Assembly: GCA_021904315.1 (NCBI GenBank)
Contig: CM038910.1
Location: 10,354,001-10,418,000 of the forward strand
Reading direction: 5' to 3'
Source of the DNA: Sphagnum magellanicum
Lineage: Eukaryota; Streptophyta; Sphagnopsida; Sphagnales; Sphagnaceae
Length of the DNA stretch: 64,000 nucleotides
Part shown: positions 47,756 to 60,541 of the stretch, in pieces
Layout: each line of letters starts with the position of its first letter
Numbering within the stretch: the first letter of the stretch is position 1
The notes under the pieces: model-generated
The model's database searches: none
Told to the model about the DNA's origin: nothing
Seen by the model: the letters and a program-made list of their open reading frames with translations, nothing else
Made by a program: the position numbers and the translations under genes

Positions 47756-48709
47756 ACATCGAGCTCTGTCCAGCGCAAGTTTTTCTGGTCTTCTTGCACA
47801 TGTTTTTTGGCCCTGGATGGTTCTGCATAAAACCACGCAGCATGGCTCTTCATGTTCTTTTTATTCAGCAACAAGAGTAGAAGTCAATTTTCTTCATATA
47901 TTAGTATTGCTCGAATTACTTTTTTGTTTCGCTGTGGCCGTAGGAGATTCGAAATCTAAAACCTCCTGAAGGATAGATAGATCTTGGTACTAACCACCAC
48001 TGGCATAGATTCAGTCACTGAGCAAATTTGTTTTCTTTTTTAATTTACATAACGCCTACAGTCAAAAAGCTAAACCCTGCAACAGAACCCACACAGTTGT
48101 GCAGGGCTGCACTGTCAGGCCCAGAAAGGCGCCGGACAGAGCTCGAGAGGGGAGGGGGGGCGGGCCGCTATTTAGCGTCTTGCACGATGGATGTTCGATG
48201 TTAAATAATACTCAAAAGGTGTGTGCCAAGCAAAATTTGATGACATCATCTTACTTTGTGACATCACCTTACCGGATTACGCAAGAATTGAACCTTGGCT
48301 GCTCCTCTAGTACAATGTTCAATTCTTGGATAATTCTTGGATGAATGGTTATTGTGATTATAAAGTGAGAGTATTTCTGGCTAGAAAATTATATGTTGAG
48401 ATGAGTCAGTGTTGTTGACCGGGTCTCTACTTTCAGGCATACCAGAGAGGCAGGACATTAACAAAAACATAAAATCCATTTGTGAAGCCCATAGGCCCTT
48501 GGTCAAGGAGTTTTTTAGTCAACTTGGCACCAACATAGGTCCATTTTATTTTCACACGAGGGCATGGGTAATGGGTATGAAAAAGGGTGATGCCCACCAA
48601 ACATGAACCTAGGCATGTGAATAAAAGAGCAAAATCTTAATGTATATCATTTTCAAGTAAAAAAAACATGTTTAAGTAAAAAATGTGTCTAAGTCAGTGT
48701 ATCTTGGCC
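47756..48709. other. Spacer with a GC-rich patch
   Basis: 48095-48200 is unusually GC-rich (CGCCGGACAGAGCTCGAGAG, GGGGGGGCGGGCCGC). No gene recognised. Short open stretches have no motif. Confidence 0.45.
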
Positions 48710-48985
48710 AATGTTTTTTTTTTTTGGTGAATTTTTGCAACTTGGTGACAAAAAAAAGGCCTGGTGAATCCAACAAAGGGATTTTTGAGATTTTAAAAAA
48801 AAATTGCCATATCTTGACAAAAAAACTTAAAAGTTGCCAGATTTAGACAATTTGTTCTTGTATGTCGCCAAAACTAAGCAAGATTCCAAAAAAAATCTAC
48901 TAGTCCACCAAGACAATCACCATTTACTACTAATTAATGTTGAGGATCCTAGCCAGTGAACCTACTTGAAGAATTTTTTTTTAAA
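48710..48985. repeat. Dispersed repeat R1, CpG-depleted copy
   Basis: Same unit as 31380-31655 and same orientation. Most GGCGA words of the first copy are GGTGA here, and CGCC words are often TGCC or CACC. Confidence 0.82.
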
Positions 48986-51900
48986 ACATTGATCTTGACA
49001 TGGGCATAAAAGAGTATAATCATAATTCACATAATTTCCAAACCAAAAAAAACATGTTTAAATCAAAGATGTGTGTGAATGTGAAAGTGTCACACACAAT
49101 TTACAAAAAGTATTTAAACTTCTAACAAAAACACAAAAGCACATAGTGATGAAAATGCAAAAATAAAAACGCAAAAGGACACATTGATGAGAATGCAAAA
49201 ATAGAAACACAAAAGCAAACATTCATGAGAATGCAATAACACAAGATTCATTGAACAAAGGATTGAAGGCTTGTGACCTAAAATCAAGCCCTAAAGTAAA
49301 AAGTTCAAAAGGTGTTGCCCTAATCCGAGGATTGATGGATCACTATAACCATTCATAATCACATTGATCATTTTTTGCTTCAAATAGAATATGTTTGTTT
49401 TTTATGTGTTTGCATTCATGAAAGAGGAAGAATGTGGATGCTTTGGTCTCCCTATTTTAAAAGGTGAGCTTGCAAGCTTATCATGTTTATTTCTTGCTTT
49501 TTATGGTGAATTACATAGTTTTGGTTCCAATAAGTTGGCAAGATTTATGGTGATTTGGAGCTTCAACTATTTAAAGGAGGATGGTTCACCAGTGGAGCAA
49601 CTTCTTCTATTTTTCTTTGATCTTGGCAAGAACTAAGTTTTTATCAACATTGTTTTGGATTCTAAATAGAGTTGGTTTGATGTAGAATGTATTTGGAAAT
49701 GAATGTTCTATGTGCATAGTTATGTTCTTCGAGATTTTGTTGCATTGAAGATATAAAGTCTATGGTAGTATGTTAGTGATAGCTATTAGTGAAAATGATG
49801 CAAAATTCAAGGGGTTTGTGAGTAATTTCCTATTGGCATTGTTTCAAAAGTGACCGAGCTTGAGTTGGGGAAGTAGGTTTTGGGATGGGATGAAGTGAAT
49901 ATCTTGGTTGATGTTCTAAGTTTTGGGTTTGCAATTTGTTTCCATTTAGGATTTGGGTAGAAATTGTTGATCTTTGATTCATCATGTGTAGGATTGGGTT
50001 GAGTTTCTTTTCTTGTAAAACCTTTTGGGATTTTGATGGGATGTGGGAAAAAGCAATGCCATTAGGAGATTTGTGAATGTTCAATGAGAGTGAACTTGAA
50101 GGGTTTTGATTCACCTAAGCCCACTAATATGTAATGTACCTATGAGTAGGTGATTTCATGGCAAAGCATAGCCTTTGACCAATTTGATATTCCGTTTTAT
50201 CATCACCATTATATGTAATAGAATTATGAGGTTTTATTAACCTTTTCTTTTGGTGACTACATGTTTATTTGAGGTGAATGTTGGTTATTGGTTGTGGACA
50301 ATATCGAAAGATGGTGATTTTTTCCATACATTGTCCTCACTTTTGCTTCTCAAGCTAGCACATTCAACAACTTAAAAAATTTGCAAGTATTTTTTAAAGC
50401 TATGTGTTCCAAACCTTAAAAGCCTAATGCCCTACACGGCTTTTGCAATGTGGGATTTTGACCCCATTGGTGCATTTCATGAGCTTTGTAAAATATAAAC
50501 CCACTCAAGTAAGGGCACTTCTTATGTATGGGAGAAAAGGAACTTGTTTCAATTGGGTATATGAATTTTTTTTTCAATGAACCCCAAGTGATTAAAACAC
50601 CCCATACTTGGGTGCATGCTTTGGTGGATACTTGCCTCTTACCTTGAGACTTGCTTAACATTTGTTCAAACATTTTTATTTTGTTACAACATCTTAAAAA
50701 CTTAATAGTCAAGTGGTTATAAAACATGAATTGTTTTCAAATAAAATTTGGTCATAGAACATGCATTACAATAGTTTCAAATGGTGTTAAAAAGTTTGGC
50801 AATTTATAGTCTGACTTTGTAATCTTGTTAGTGACAAAAAAAGGTAAATTTGGAACTTGGTGGCTCCATGACTTAAGATGTGCACTTTAGATATAACCAT
50901 TTAACAATGTTAATGTCATCACTAAAAGTTGATGGTGATAGTAAATGTTGTGGTTTGTGTTGTAGAGTGGTTATTGTCATTGACATCATAAGGGTGATTT
51001 GGTTAACTTTATAACTTTCAACAACTTTTTCATTCATGTTTTTAATTCAATTATTCTCCCTTTTTTATTAGGTTAGCCACTATATGTAGCCATTAAGAAA
51101 GGTAAACATTGCACCTCTTAGATAAGTGAAGCAATCAATTCAATTAAATTACCACAATAAATCAAAATATAAAGGAGACCTTGAAGCTTGTATCCTTAAA
51201 TTTGACTATTGAAATTGTGAAATTTATTCAATTTGAGATTTTTGGACCCATCTTTTTTAAATAATTAATTATTTTGACCAAAAATTCATATCATTAGTTG
51301 TAAACATGGAATATTGATTTTCAAAAGGGTCAATATTAAAAAAATTAACTACTTTTTTAATTGTCTAACCATTATGATTGAACTATGTGATGATTTTAAA
51401 ATAATTTGTCAAAATTTTCAATTTCTCAAGTTTATGAATGAGGATGAAAAAATAATTAACATTTTATATTAAGTGTGATAAACATGGATGGTGATGGGAA
51501 AATCAATTAACACCTTATGTGATGTGGTGGCAATTATATAATGTTGCACATTTCAAGGTGCACAAAACAAGTTGGGTATCTTATTAGAATTTATGTGTCT
51601 CACAACTATAGCTTCTTCTTTTGATGTTGCATTTAAAAAATATTATAGTTTTGAAAAGTCATTGCTCTTTGTTGCAACAAACAAATTATTGTGAGAATTA
51701 TTGGTTCCTTTTCCAACATGGCATGTCTCTCATGTCCTCACAATTTTATTTAGTTTTGTTGTGATTATTTACGTGTTGAACCAATTTCATGTGCATTGGT
51801 TGCTTTGATGATGCATTTTGCCATAACTTTGCACTTGAAATATAGGGACAAAATTGAAATTCCACCTTCTATAAACAATTTGATAGAAAATGATCTAGGT

Positions 51901-52474
51901 GTTGTTGAATTAGTTATATATATTTTTAACATTAAAAATATTATTGATTAAAATTCTTTCCTTTCATTCATAAAAAAATATGAAAAGCGAAAAACCTACA
52001 ATATGCTTTCGTCAAGTTAAACCTTTGATTTAAAAACCTTAAGTTAGTGTTTTCATTCATTGGTTGTGAGCAAAGTGTGACTACATTTGAGGGTATGATG
52101 AAAAATCTTTGTTTCTTGCATTTTTCAAATGTCATCACCATTTGCATTCCTTAGTAAAATTTCAAAATGGTTTGTAGACCAAGGAAATGATGAGGATTGT
52201 AGTGTGGACATCTTTGAAATGATTGGCACACAAATGAACCAGGCAAGGAGCTTGTCAACAAAAAAATTGTTGACTTTTAGATAATACCATATGGATGTGA
52301 AGGAAATCAAGTGTTTTTTTATAGTGGTGGGAAAACATGAGTCTATGTTTTTTACTATTGGTTTTCTTATGTGTCAAATTTTAAGCATTATAACATCACA
52401 AAGCAATATTAAAAGGTTTTAATCTAGTGGAAATTAGTATTGATTTGTGATTTTATTGACTACCAAACCACAAC
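48986..52474. other. AT-rich intergenic DNA
   Basis: It holds a short local repeat at 49125-49235 (ACACAAAAGC..ATGAGAATGCAA, about 35 bp, three copies). No gene recognised on either strand. Confidence 0.5.
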
Positions 52475-53300
52475 ATTTCTTAGCACGTTTTTTGGTATCA
52501 TTGGAAAACCTTGATGAATAAAGGGTGCACTAAGCTCGTTTCATAATGTTTTCACCTACAATGGAAAAGTTATTGAATATTCATAAAAATTCATTGAAAA
52601 TTTATTTAAATCAAAATCAATAATAATAGGGAAATTTGGGCATTATTGGAAATACCTTGATGAATAGAATGTAATGAAGGTGATTTTCAAATTTTTAGAT
52701 TTGAGGTGTGGAAAATAAGGAAATTTTGATTAATTTTTGTCATAAAAAATTCAATTATATTATAAAGAATGGTTTTGGAAGGAAAAAATAACTAGATAAT
52801 CAATTGATTCCTAGGCCAATGATAGAAGTTATATTACTATTCATGATGATCTATTTATGAAAAAAATAAGATTATAGGTTTTTTGTCATGTTGAGACCTC
52901 ACAAATCATGATGTTTCTTGTTATGTTATTGGTATCATTGGAAAGCCTTCAATGAGTAGGGGTACACTTAATAGGTTTCATAATGTTTCAATGTATGGTG
53001 GATAACTTATTGAAATATTAAAAAAAATTCATTGAAAATTTTAATTAAATCAAAAGTAAAAGTTATAGAAAAATTTGGGTGCACACTCAGTATTGTTGGA
53101 AAGCCATTAACAAGTAGGATTTAATGAAGGAAATTTGAATTTTTAAAAACATAAAGTAGAGAAGATATTGAGTTTTGAATAGTTTTATTATTCAAAATTC
53201 AATTAAATTATAAAAAATGGTTTTGAAAGGAAACATTTAGTGGGTAACCAATTTAGACTTGGGCCAATGACACTAGCTATACTACTATTCACTAATTTAA
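52475..53300. repeat. Diverged direct repeat, about 440-bp unit
   Basis: Copy 1 (about 52475-52850) and copy 2 (about 52910-53300) share GGTATCATTGGAAA, TTCATAATGTTT, AAATTCATTGAAAATTT, AATGGTTTTG.AAGGAAA and GGCCAATGA in order. Within each copy the GGTATCATTGGAAA-like word occurs twice, about 140-160 bp apart, suggesting an older, shorter unit. Confidence 0.75.
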
Positions 53301-54575
53301 TGAAAACTTCATCAATAATAAGACAATTTAGATTCATTGACATTTTTGAGAAAAAATAGCCATTAAAATCTTATAAAGGTTGGTTGTAAATCAAATTTTA
53401 GTTTAGTAGAGCTAATTGGGACAAAAGTAAAATTTTAAAAATAATTTGAAAATTTTGAATGTTGATTGAGATGTGATAAAGTGTGAAAATACAAAGTGAT
53501 GGAAATATATATATATATTTTCATTTTGAGTAAGTAATCACCAATTATTAATTATTTTAAATCATTTTGTGGTTCCTTGGAATTAAAATTTAAGAAAATA
53601 TTTTTCTTGTACTAATATTTTTCACTGAATTAATATGTATATGAATGAAGCTTTGTGTAACAAACTTTTTCCAAGGAAGTGCAATAATTTGAATGGATGA
53701 ACACAAGAAAGTTGGACTATGGTTGAAAATGGGGAAAATTAAAGTTAATTCAATTTGTGAAGGGAATTGGATATTAAATGAACAAAGGCAAGTAAAACAA
53801 TAGGAGAATTAACAAAACTCAAACAATGGATGAACTTGTGGAAATTGGACAAGATGAATCACAATAAAATTTCATAGATCAATTGAAAATGGATAAACTT
53901 TTCAAAAAGGGGCAACATATGAACCTAAGCAAGTTGACTTGAGAATAGTTGGACAATGGATGAAAATGGAGTTAGTTGGCAAAGATAAAACCTCGTTGTC
54001 CATCCTCTGCTAGTTCAACTTTCTCATTTAATCCAATGCCCAGCTATTTCAACTTTCTCAACTTGTTTGATCTTCATCCATTATTGAACTTAAAAAATAA
54101 AAGCATTTTACACAAGTTGCCATTCAACAAAGAAATCAAGGGAAATAAATAAGTGGCAAAAACATTCCATTAGATCCAAACATCAACACCTTCATTGTGC
54201 ATCACAAGTCTTTCATTGAAAAACATTCAATTTTAGGCATAATTAAGGCCCCCTTTACACTAGAGCTTGAAGCCCATGACCATCAAAATTGAAAATATTT
54301 AATTGAAAGAAAATACATGTTAAGGTATAAATTCACTTTACACAAAGGTTGAAGGCCTAAGGAACCATAAAAATGTGAATTGATGAAAAATGTACATTAA
54401 ATGCTTGAAAAATCATGATTGCTTTGAAATTTTTATAAAAATATTTGTTTGTAGTGTAAAAATGGAGTCTTGTTGATAATTTTTGGTCCAAAAGATGTGT
54501 TTGTACATTAGTCAATTGTTGGCTATTCATCTGTATGCAATTTATTTAAAGAATGCACTTTTAATTTGTGTGTGT
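53301..54575. other. AT-rich intergenic DNA
   Basis: No gene. A TA microsatellite lies at about 53506-53519. Confidence 0.5.
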
Positions 54576-54602
54576 GGGGGGGGGGGGGGGGGGGGGGGGG
54601 GG
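54576..54602. repeat. Poly(G) tract, 27 bp
   Basis: Directly follows a short TG run (TTTGTGTGTGTG). The exact length is prone to sequencing error. Confidence 0.85.
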
Positions 54603-55320
54603 TTACATGGGTTATGGGTTAGATGGGTATATTTTATTCCGTGGTTGTGAAGGGGGCTTGAGAGGAGTAGAATTTTATTATATGGAGCCAAAATACAAGT
54701 AGAAAGTGCTTTCAAATGCAAGGGGCTTGAGAATGCATGCAAAGAGTCTCCTATGAAAATGAAGAAAGTGAAACAATAATAAAACGAAATGAAAGTGATG
54801 AAAAAAAAGAGAAACTCTAAACCAATAGTTTAAAAAATTTACATAGAACATAAAGTTAAAAGTCATAACTTACATGGAATGGTTTTTTTAATGGTATGGC
54901 AGTAGGCACTATCTCACACATTGCATTTATGGAGCATGAGTGAAGCTCAACAAAACATAACCCTATTAAAACCAACATCCTATTTGAAACAATTGACTTT
55001 GTATATTATATGTACACCACTTTAAAAAGATTTGTCACAATATGTGCCCAACAAATTCTTTCAATCATTTAATTTATACATTGTTTAAATTGGACATGGG
55101 AGGCTCAAAAGTTAAAGGGGCTTAGAAGAATAGGATGGTTGTATATGTAAATACAATATTGTTCACAACTAGGGCTTCAAAATACCTGGTTATGGAGGAC
55201 CTACTTGACACCTACATCATGGCAAAAAGGCCATTACTGTACTACTAGCCACTTCCCATGAGATAGGATATTCTCAAAAAAATTTGGTGCCTAACTTGTG
55301 GTGATGGGAATATTTCATTA

Positions 55321-55720
55321 CCAAGGGTTGAAGAATATTCTTTCATAGTCAGGTATCTTAACCCCTAGTTGCCCCAGGGTTGGAGAATATTCTTCATACC
55401 TGACCTTTTGGCCTGCTTGGTCTCCATGAGTTAAGAGTGAAAACCTCTTACATCGGCTTTTGTGGCCAGGGTTAACCAGCACCCACGTTGGTAACTTCAC
55501 GTCTTTTTACATACTTTTAGTGAGGCCTCTTAGTGATCATATTAAGCCCAAAAACTGTTGGATTTGAGCTCAGAGACCCTGATTTAGTGGCAGCATGGAA
55601 TATTTGTAATATTTGCAAATGATTTAAATGGATTTTGGGATTTTTACCATGGTACTAACGTGGGTGCCAGTTCACCCAAAGGTGTGTGGGGCCTACAATG
55701 AGACTCCATCTTTAGTTATT
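55321..55720. mobile_element. Foldback-type element, copy 2
   Basis: AGCACCCACGTTGGTAACTT (55479-55498) is the inverse of the ACTAACGTGGGTGCC stretch at about 55651-55665. Outer words (TACCATGG, CAGTTCACCCAAAGG) match copy 1 at 47370-47410. A direct repeat of about 53 bp (AGGGTTGAAGAATATTCTT, then AGGGTTGGAGAATATTCTTC) lies at its left at 55323-55400. No coding content. Confidence 0.5.
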
Positions 55721-55997
55721 TACCCATGGGAGAAGTTTTGTGCACTTGTAACCATCAAGCTATGAGAGCAAGGACTCACTAGGTTCCACTCTTTAAAATG
55801 GATGGATGACGTTGGAAACTCCCTTTTACACCACACAGAGTGACATTTGGCTAGGACAGATCTCTCATCACTTTGTGCTTGAACAAAATCTAGCATGTTT
55901 CACATGAGTCAGATTTCAACATGCTTACTTTCATTTCAAATACGTGGCTTGAAGAAAATGACAATTTCCAAATTTTCAGTGACCAAATAGTGTTTGC

Positions 55998-56455
55998 CAG
56001 TGTTGGGTGGTTAGCCACTTTGGTGGGTAAGACTGCCCGTTCTGGTTAGTAAGAACTGGATCTGAATTTTCCAGAATTGGAACTGGACCTGGAACTGGTT
56101 TCCTAGTTTCATTTACATGGGGATTCTTTGTTCTAATTATATGTGAAACTGGAATCAGAACTGGAACCATGATACAATTGCTTTTTTATAATGAATTGGA
56201 AGTAGTGATTACTGAACTCTTAATTGACAATTAATCACTGGTTCCAGTCCCAATTAGTAAAATTGAATCCAAACTGTGATTGATTTTCAGAACCAAAACA
56301 TTTGCATTTTTTTTTTGGAAAGAATTAAACTCATAACTGGATTCTCAATTTTATTTATGTGTGGAAGAGGGACTGGAATTGAGACAATTCCAATTTAATT
56401 TTCCTGATGGAGAGCTGGATTTTCTTCATAAGAGTGAAGATCTGGCCAACAACTG
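55998..56455. mobile_element. hAT-type MITE
   Basis: It starts CAGTGTTGGGTGGTTAGCC and ends near TCTGGCCAACAACTG. The interior is rich in GGAACTGG/CCAGTTCC-type words and matches the copy at 2125-2300. The 8-bp target duplication is not clear. Non-coding. Confidence 0.6.
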
Positions 56456-57019
56456 TGTTAACGCATCCAATTGTTATGCATGGAAGTTGAGTGAAAGGTG
56501 GCCCCTGGTGTAAGTGTTGAAGTGTTAACTTCAGATTCTTCCCACTAAATTGAGGTTAAAATCTGGTATTGATAACCAACATGAAAAGAAATTCATGCTG
56601 AGAGGAGCTCCACCCATGCTCAGCATGTGGGGCAAAATAAAAATGAATGAAGACAAGTCAAAACATGTCATTTTGGCTCAGCATGGCCCAGCAGAACAAG
56701 GCTCTGTAGGAACAAAATGTCAATCACATTGGGAAGCTACTTGGATTCAAAATGGTCGATGAGGTTGATCACTTCGTTCCTTGTTCCCATGCCTTTGAAT
56801 TTTTTTCACGAAGATTTTTGCAATACATGGGCATTTCACCAGCACAAGCATTGCAATACCCATTTTCAGGGCCAAAAATGTACCTGAACTTAGGCACCCA
56901 GATGTGATCCCAGGATCTCACGATCACAAGCAAGATTCTTATATTGACCTCTTGTTTTCTCACAACCCTTCTATTCACATTGTAGTGTCAAAGTACAAAA
57001 ATATATATATATATTGTTA
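56456..57019. other. No gene recognised
   Basis: It ends in a TA microsatellite (about 56999-57014) directly before the next MITE. Confidence 0.45.
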
Positions 57020-57319
57020 GAGCATCTCCACTGCAGCCCTGCAAACTCCCCTTTTCATTAAATCTTGCTGCAGGATAGCGTGAATCGTGCTGCGCTCCTG
57101 TATTGATGGCGATTTTGCAGCGGTCATTTTAACCCGTACAAAATCTTTTTTCTACTATGGATTTGGAGAGTGACTATTACTGGCCAGATGTAAAGACATA
57201 AATGCTCTTTGAGTGTTTGAAGGGTCTTTTATGACGTTTGTGGGTGGGAACAGTGATCATTAAACACTATTGCATTTTAACATACAGGAGTTGTTTACAG
57301 TTTTGCGGTGGAGATGCTC
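57020..57319. mobile_element. Harbinger/Tourist-type MITE, family 2
   Basis: A 300-bp element with ends GAGCATCTCCACTGCAGCCC and ..GCGGTGGAGATGCTC. Perfect TTA target duplication at 57017-57019 and 57320-57322. The interior (GCTGCAGGATAGCGTGAATC) is unlike family 1, although the outer ~12 bp are the same. Confidence 0.92.
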
Positions 57320-57592
57320 TTAGCCTCTTTGGTTCATTGCATTCCCAGTGACCAATCCCTGCAATGGGGAATGGCCACTAGGAACACAGTGAACCAATAA
57401 AGCTCTTGGGGAACCGGAGTCACATGGAACAGCCATTGGGAACACCCTCTACCAAAAAGGCTCTGGAGTGGGGACCACATCGGATGAGGACCTTCATCCA
57501 CCATGGATGGGATGTAACTTCCCAACATGGTTGTCATTTCACCCCAACTGCATTTTTTCACAGGATGTGAAGGCTGGTAAAAGGCATAGCAT

Positions 57593-58156
57593 AGCCTAAT
57601 AAATATTATTTGAGTGCTGGTCCTTGTTTTTGATTGGCCAACTATAATGATTGGTCCAGGCTACTGCTAGTCCCACACTTATTTGCAGTCCCAGTTTTAG
57701 TTTTATGCGCGGGGTTGGGGGAAAAAAAAAAAGGATAAACTTAGATGTGAGAAATATTTTTGCAGGGTCATGTACTAAGCACTGCGAAAATATGCGGTGC
57801 TCAGTATGTGACCCTGCGAAAATATTTTTCACATCCAAGGTCAGTTATGTACTCTTTTGCAACCCCGACAATAAAACTGAAACTGGGACAGCAAATAGGT
57901 AGGGGACTACTAATAGCAAACCACATGGACCAATCATTATGATGGGCCAATCAAAAATAAGAACCAGCACTCAAATCGTATTTATTACACTCTTTTCTGC
58001 AGGTGCACAGCGCTGCTGCGCCTCGTTCCAGCCACGGTAACGTGCGCAATTATGCTGGGCCAAAACCATTTTCCTGAGTCAAACCGGTATAGGTTTGATT
58101 TTCTTCATCGATTTTTACTGTGCAGGATCACATACTGAGCACCGCCGGAGATGCTC
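57593..58156. mobile_element. Harbinger-type MITE family 1, with head-to-head duplicate forming a long hairpin
   Basis: 58156 is the right end (CACCGCCGGAGATGCTC, then TAA). The copy matches those at 28015 and 34953. Its left half (about 57796-57995) is an inverted copy of 57593-57790: GAGTGCTGGTCCTTGTTTTT against AAAAATAAGAACCAGCACTC, and AATGATTGGTCCA against TGGACCAATCATT. This gives a foldback with arms of about 200 bp and a very short loop near 57793. No left terminal GAGCATCTCC is seen. Confidence 0.75.
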
Positions 58157-58159
58157 TAA

Positions 58160-60220
58160 GGCCACCACTTGTCAAATTGTGTGGACAAAATGCCTCACTT
58201 CATCACACTTTTTTCTCTTTGTTTTTCAAAAGAGATATTGCCTTGAGGTTTCCCCCTATTTAACCTTTGCACCTGGTGTTTGCTCTTGTTGGGGGATTGA
58301 AGTTCCACTTATTATATGAGATAACTAGTTTCGGCAGGCAAGTAAAAATCAATTAATTTTAAGTTACAATGTTGTTTTGGCATTTGAAGTTAGAGTTTTT
58401 TGGGTTTGGCACATGTGTTCTCACATATTTCAACTTTAGTTTTTTATTTATGTGTATTACTCTCCATAGTTATAGCTTTTTATAAGATATCTTGAGATTA
58501 TTCAATAGTGGAACTATATATAACCCTAAGTTTAGACTAGATTTGATCATTTCTTTGTTGTTTTTTAATTACACAGATTCTTTCTTCCTCCTATTGAATG
58601 TGAGTCAAAGTTGAGTGATGTTCTATGCATGTGCAACATTGCAAGAGATGAGGCAATTTGTATGGCAAATTTGCTAGATGAGTTGAACATGTTGTGTAAA
58701 ATGTAATTAGGCAACATAGACCAATTTTCACATTTTCATTGCTTCAATTTGAAACCTTTAGAATTCATTTATAAGAATTACAAATTTCTATAAAATTCAT
58801 CAAAATTCTCATGGAATTATTGAGAATTCTCTAGATCCTATTTTTAATTAATTTCTACCAAATGTGACAAAAAGGTAGGGTAGAGTATCAATAGAAAAGT
58901 GTTTTTTTGGTTGCAAAACTCGATAATACACCTTAACCCACTTTTTAGTTATTGAGATGATGTTACAAAAATTGTCTAGTTATTGAATACATAGAATTGC
59001 AAAACTTTAACTAACCCACTCTTGTTTTCATAATAAAAGTAGCTCCACTGGCAAGAGTAGAATGGCATGTGTCAAAAATAATGTGGATGAAATTCATGCT
59101 TTAAATCTCATGAAGCTAAGTTTGAACTTGCAAACATGAATAGAATGTAAGGCTCCCCAAAATGACTGATAAAGAAATATGATTGTGTTGATTAGTCAAT
59201 GTGATGACATTTCATGGACCGTCATAATAGACTATATTTTATGTTTTAGAGGGTGAAAATAGGAAAATAACCGTGTACACTATTTAGGATGTGGTAGATA
59301 GTGGTAAAGGCCTACATATGCGGGGTTGATTGAATGTGGTGTCGTCTGCCAATCAACTGCTGTGGGCTCGGTATTTGCCAAGCTCACACTTGTAATCCAG
59401 ACATGGAGCTATAAATTGTTACTATCGCCAAAGGCACTTCAGACATTCGTATGCATGATTCATGATTTTTTTTTGCATGTTTCAAGTTTCATGGTGCTCT
59501 TTTGGTTTATTGCCATGGTGACTAAAGAGAGCCCAGGCACATGAATTTGGGCATACAAGAATCATTAGGTCAACTATGTCAGAGGTCCTTCATTCAAAAC
59601 TGAGATTTGAAGTGTGCTGCCCTTCCCAAGAAAAATGCACTGAACTACAATACATTTACTTCGAAAGGAAGAAGGCAAATGAAGCATGAGCGTTGCAATG
59701 GAAGCAACATCACCAACAACATGCTTCAATTTCTACTAGCCAAATTTTGATAAACAAATGGAAAAGAAGTTATTTTCTAGGGTTTCAACGGCGAGAAAAA
59801 GAAAAAAAAGAAAAAGGAAAAGTTGCCAGTTTGCTTTATTTTGTTCTAGTAAGCACTGACTAGTTCTGACAAGTTTTGTTGCTTTTTGGACAAAGAATTT
59901 ATGAAAGTTTTATTTTTCTAGTGTAGATTGGACTAATTTTGCTAATTTTTTGCAAAAAATTGCCAAATTTTAATATCCCAAATTGAAAAAGAAAACCCTT
60001 CTAATAAGTAGTCAGAAATGTAAAAGGAGGATTAAAAATTAGAGCTTTATATCTAGATTATAGCCTCATTTTCCTACCTTGTATTTGGGACATACTTCTT
60101 ACAGAATGAATTAACAAGATGAAACTAGACATTAATTAACTGAGTTGAGATTCATCCACAAGGTCCGGCTTTTTAAGTGTATGTGGAGGGTATATTACAC
60201 GATGTAATTTCACTAGGCTG
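58160..60220. other. AT-rich intergenic DNA
   Basis: No gene recognised. Open stretches are short. Confidence 0.5.
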
Positions 60221-60223
60221 TTT

Positions 60224-60257
60224 GGGCAGGCGTTTCAAAAAAGTAGAACGCCTGCCC
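60224..60257. repeat. Perfect GC-rich hairpin
   Basis: GGGCAGGCGTT, a 12-nt loop, AACGCCTGCCC: an 11-bp perfect stem. A second, weaker pairing partner follows (GGCAGGCATTCC..GAAAAGCCGCCC). It may be the end of an unrecognised element. Confidence 0.8.
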
Positions 60258-60388
60258 TGGCAGGCATTCCATTTTTGAAAAGCCGCCCTTTTATTTTGTT
60301 CCTGGATACCCACTGGGTATTGCTGGAGAAATGAAAACCTTATGCGCATGGCGAAGCCCTTGGCAGCAAGATTTACTAGAATTGAGTC

Positions 60389-60541
60389 CCACCTTGGCTC
60401 CGCATTGCGCGGGCCTCATTTCCATATGCGGCTGGCTTTACCCTACGCATATGAGGCATCCAGTAGTCCACCTTGGCTCCGCATTGCGCGGGCCTCATTC
60501 CCATATGCGGCTGGCTTTACCCTACACATATGAGGCATCCA
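60389..60541. repeat. Two-copy tandem repeat, 79-bp unit, CpG-containing
   Basis: The unit begins CCACCTTGGCTCCGCATTGC and contains CATATGCGGCTGGCTTTACC and CATATGAGGCATCCAGT. The copies are almost identical, so the duplication is recent compared with its surroundings. Confidence 0.92.

Noticed and set aside
47680-47880. Pro-rich and Gly-rich open frames
   Set aside because: They are translations of the C32 homopolymer tract.
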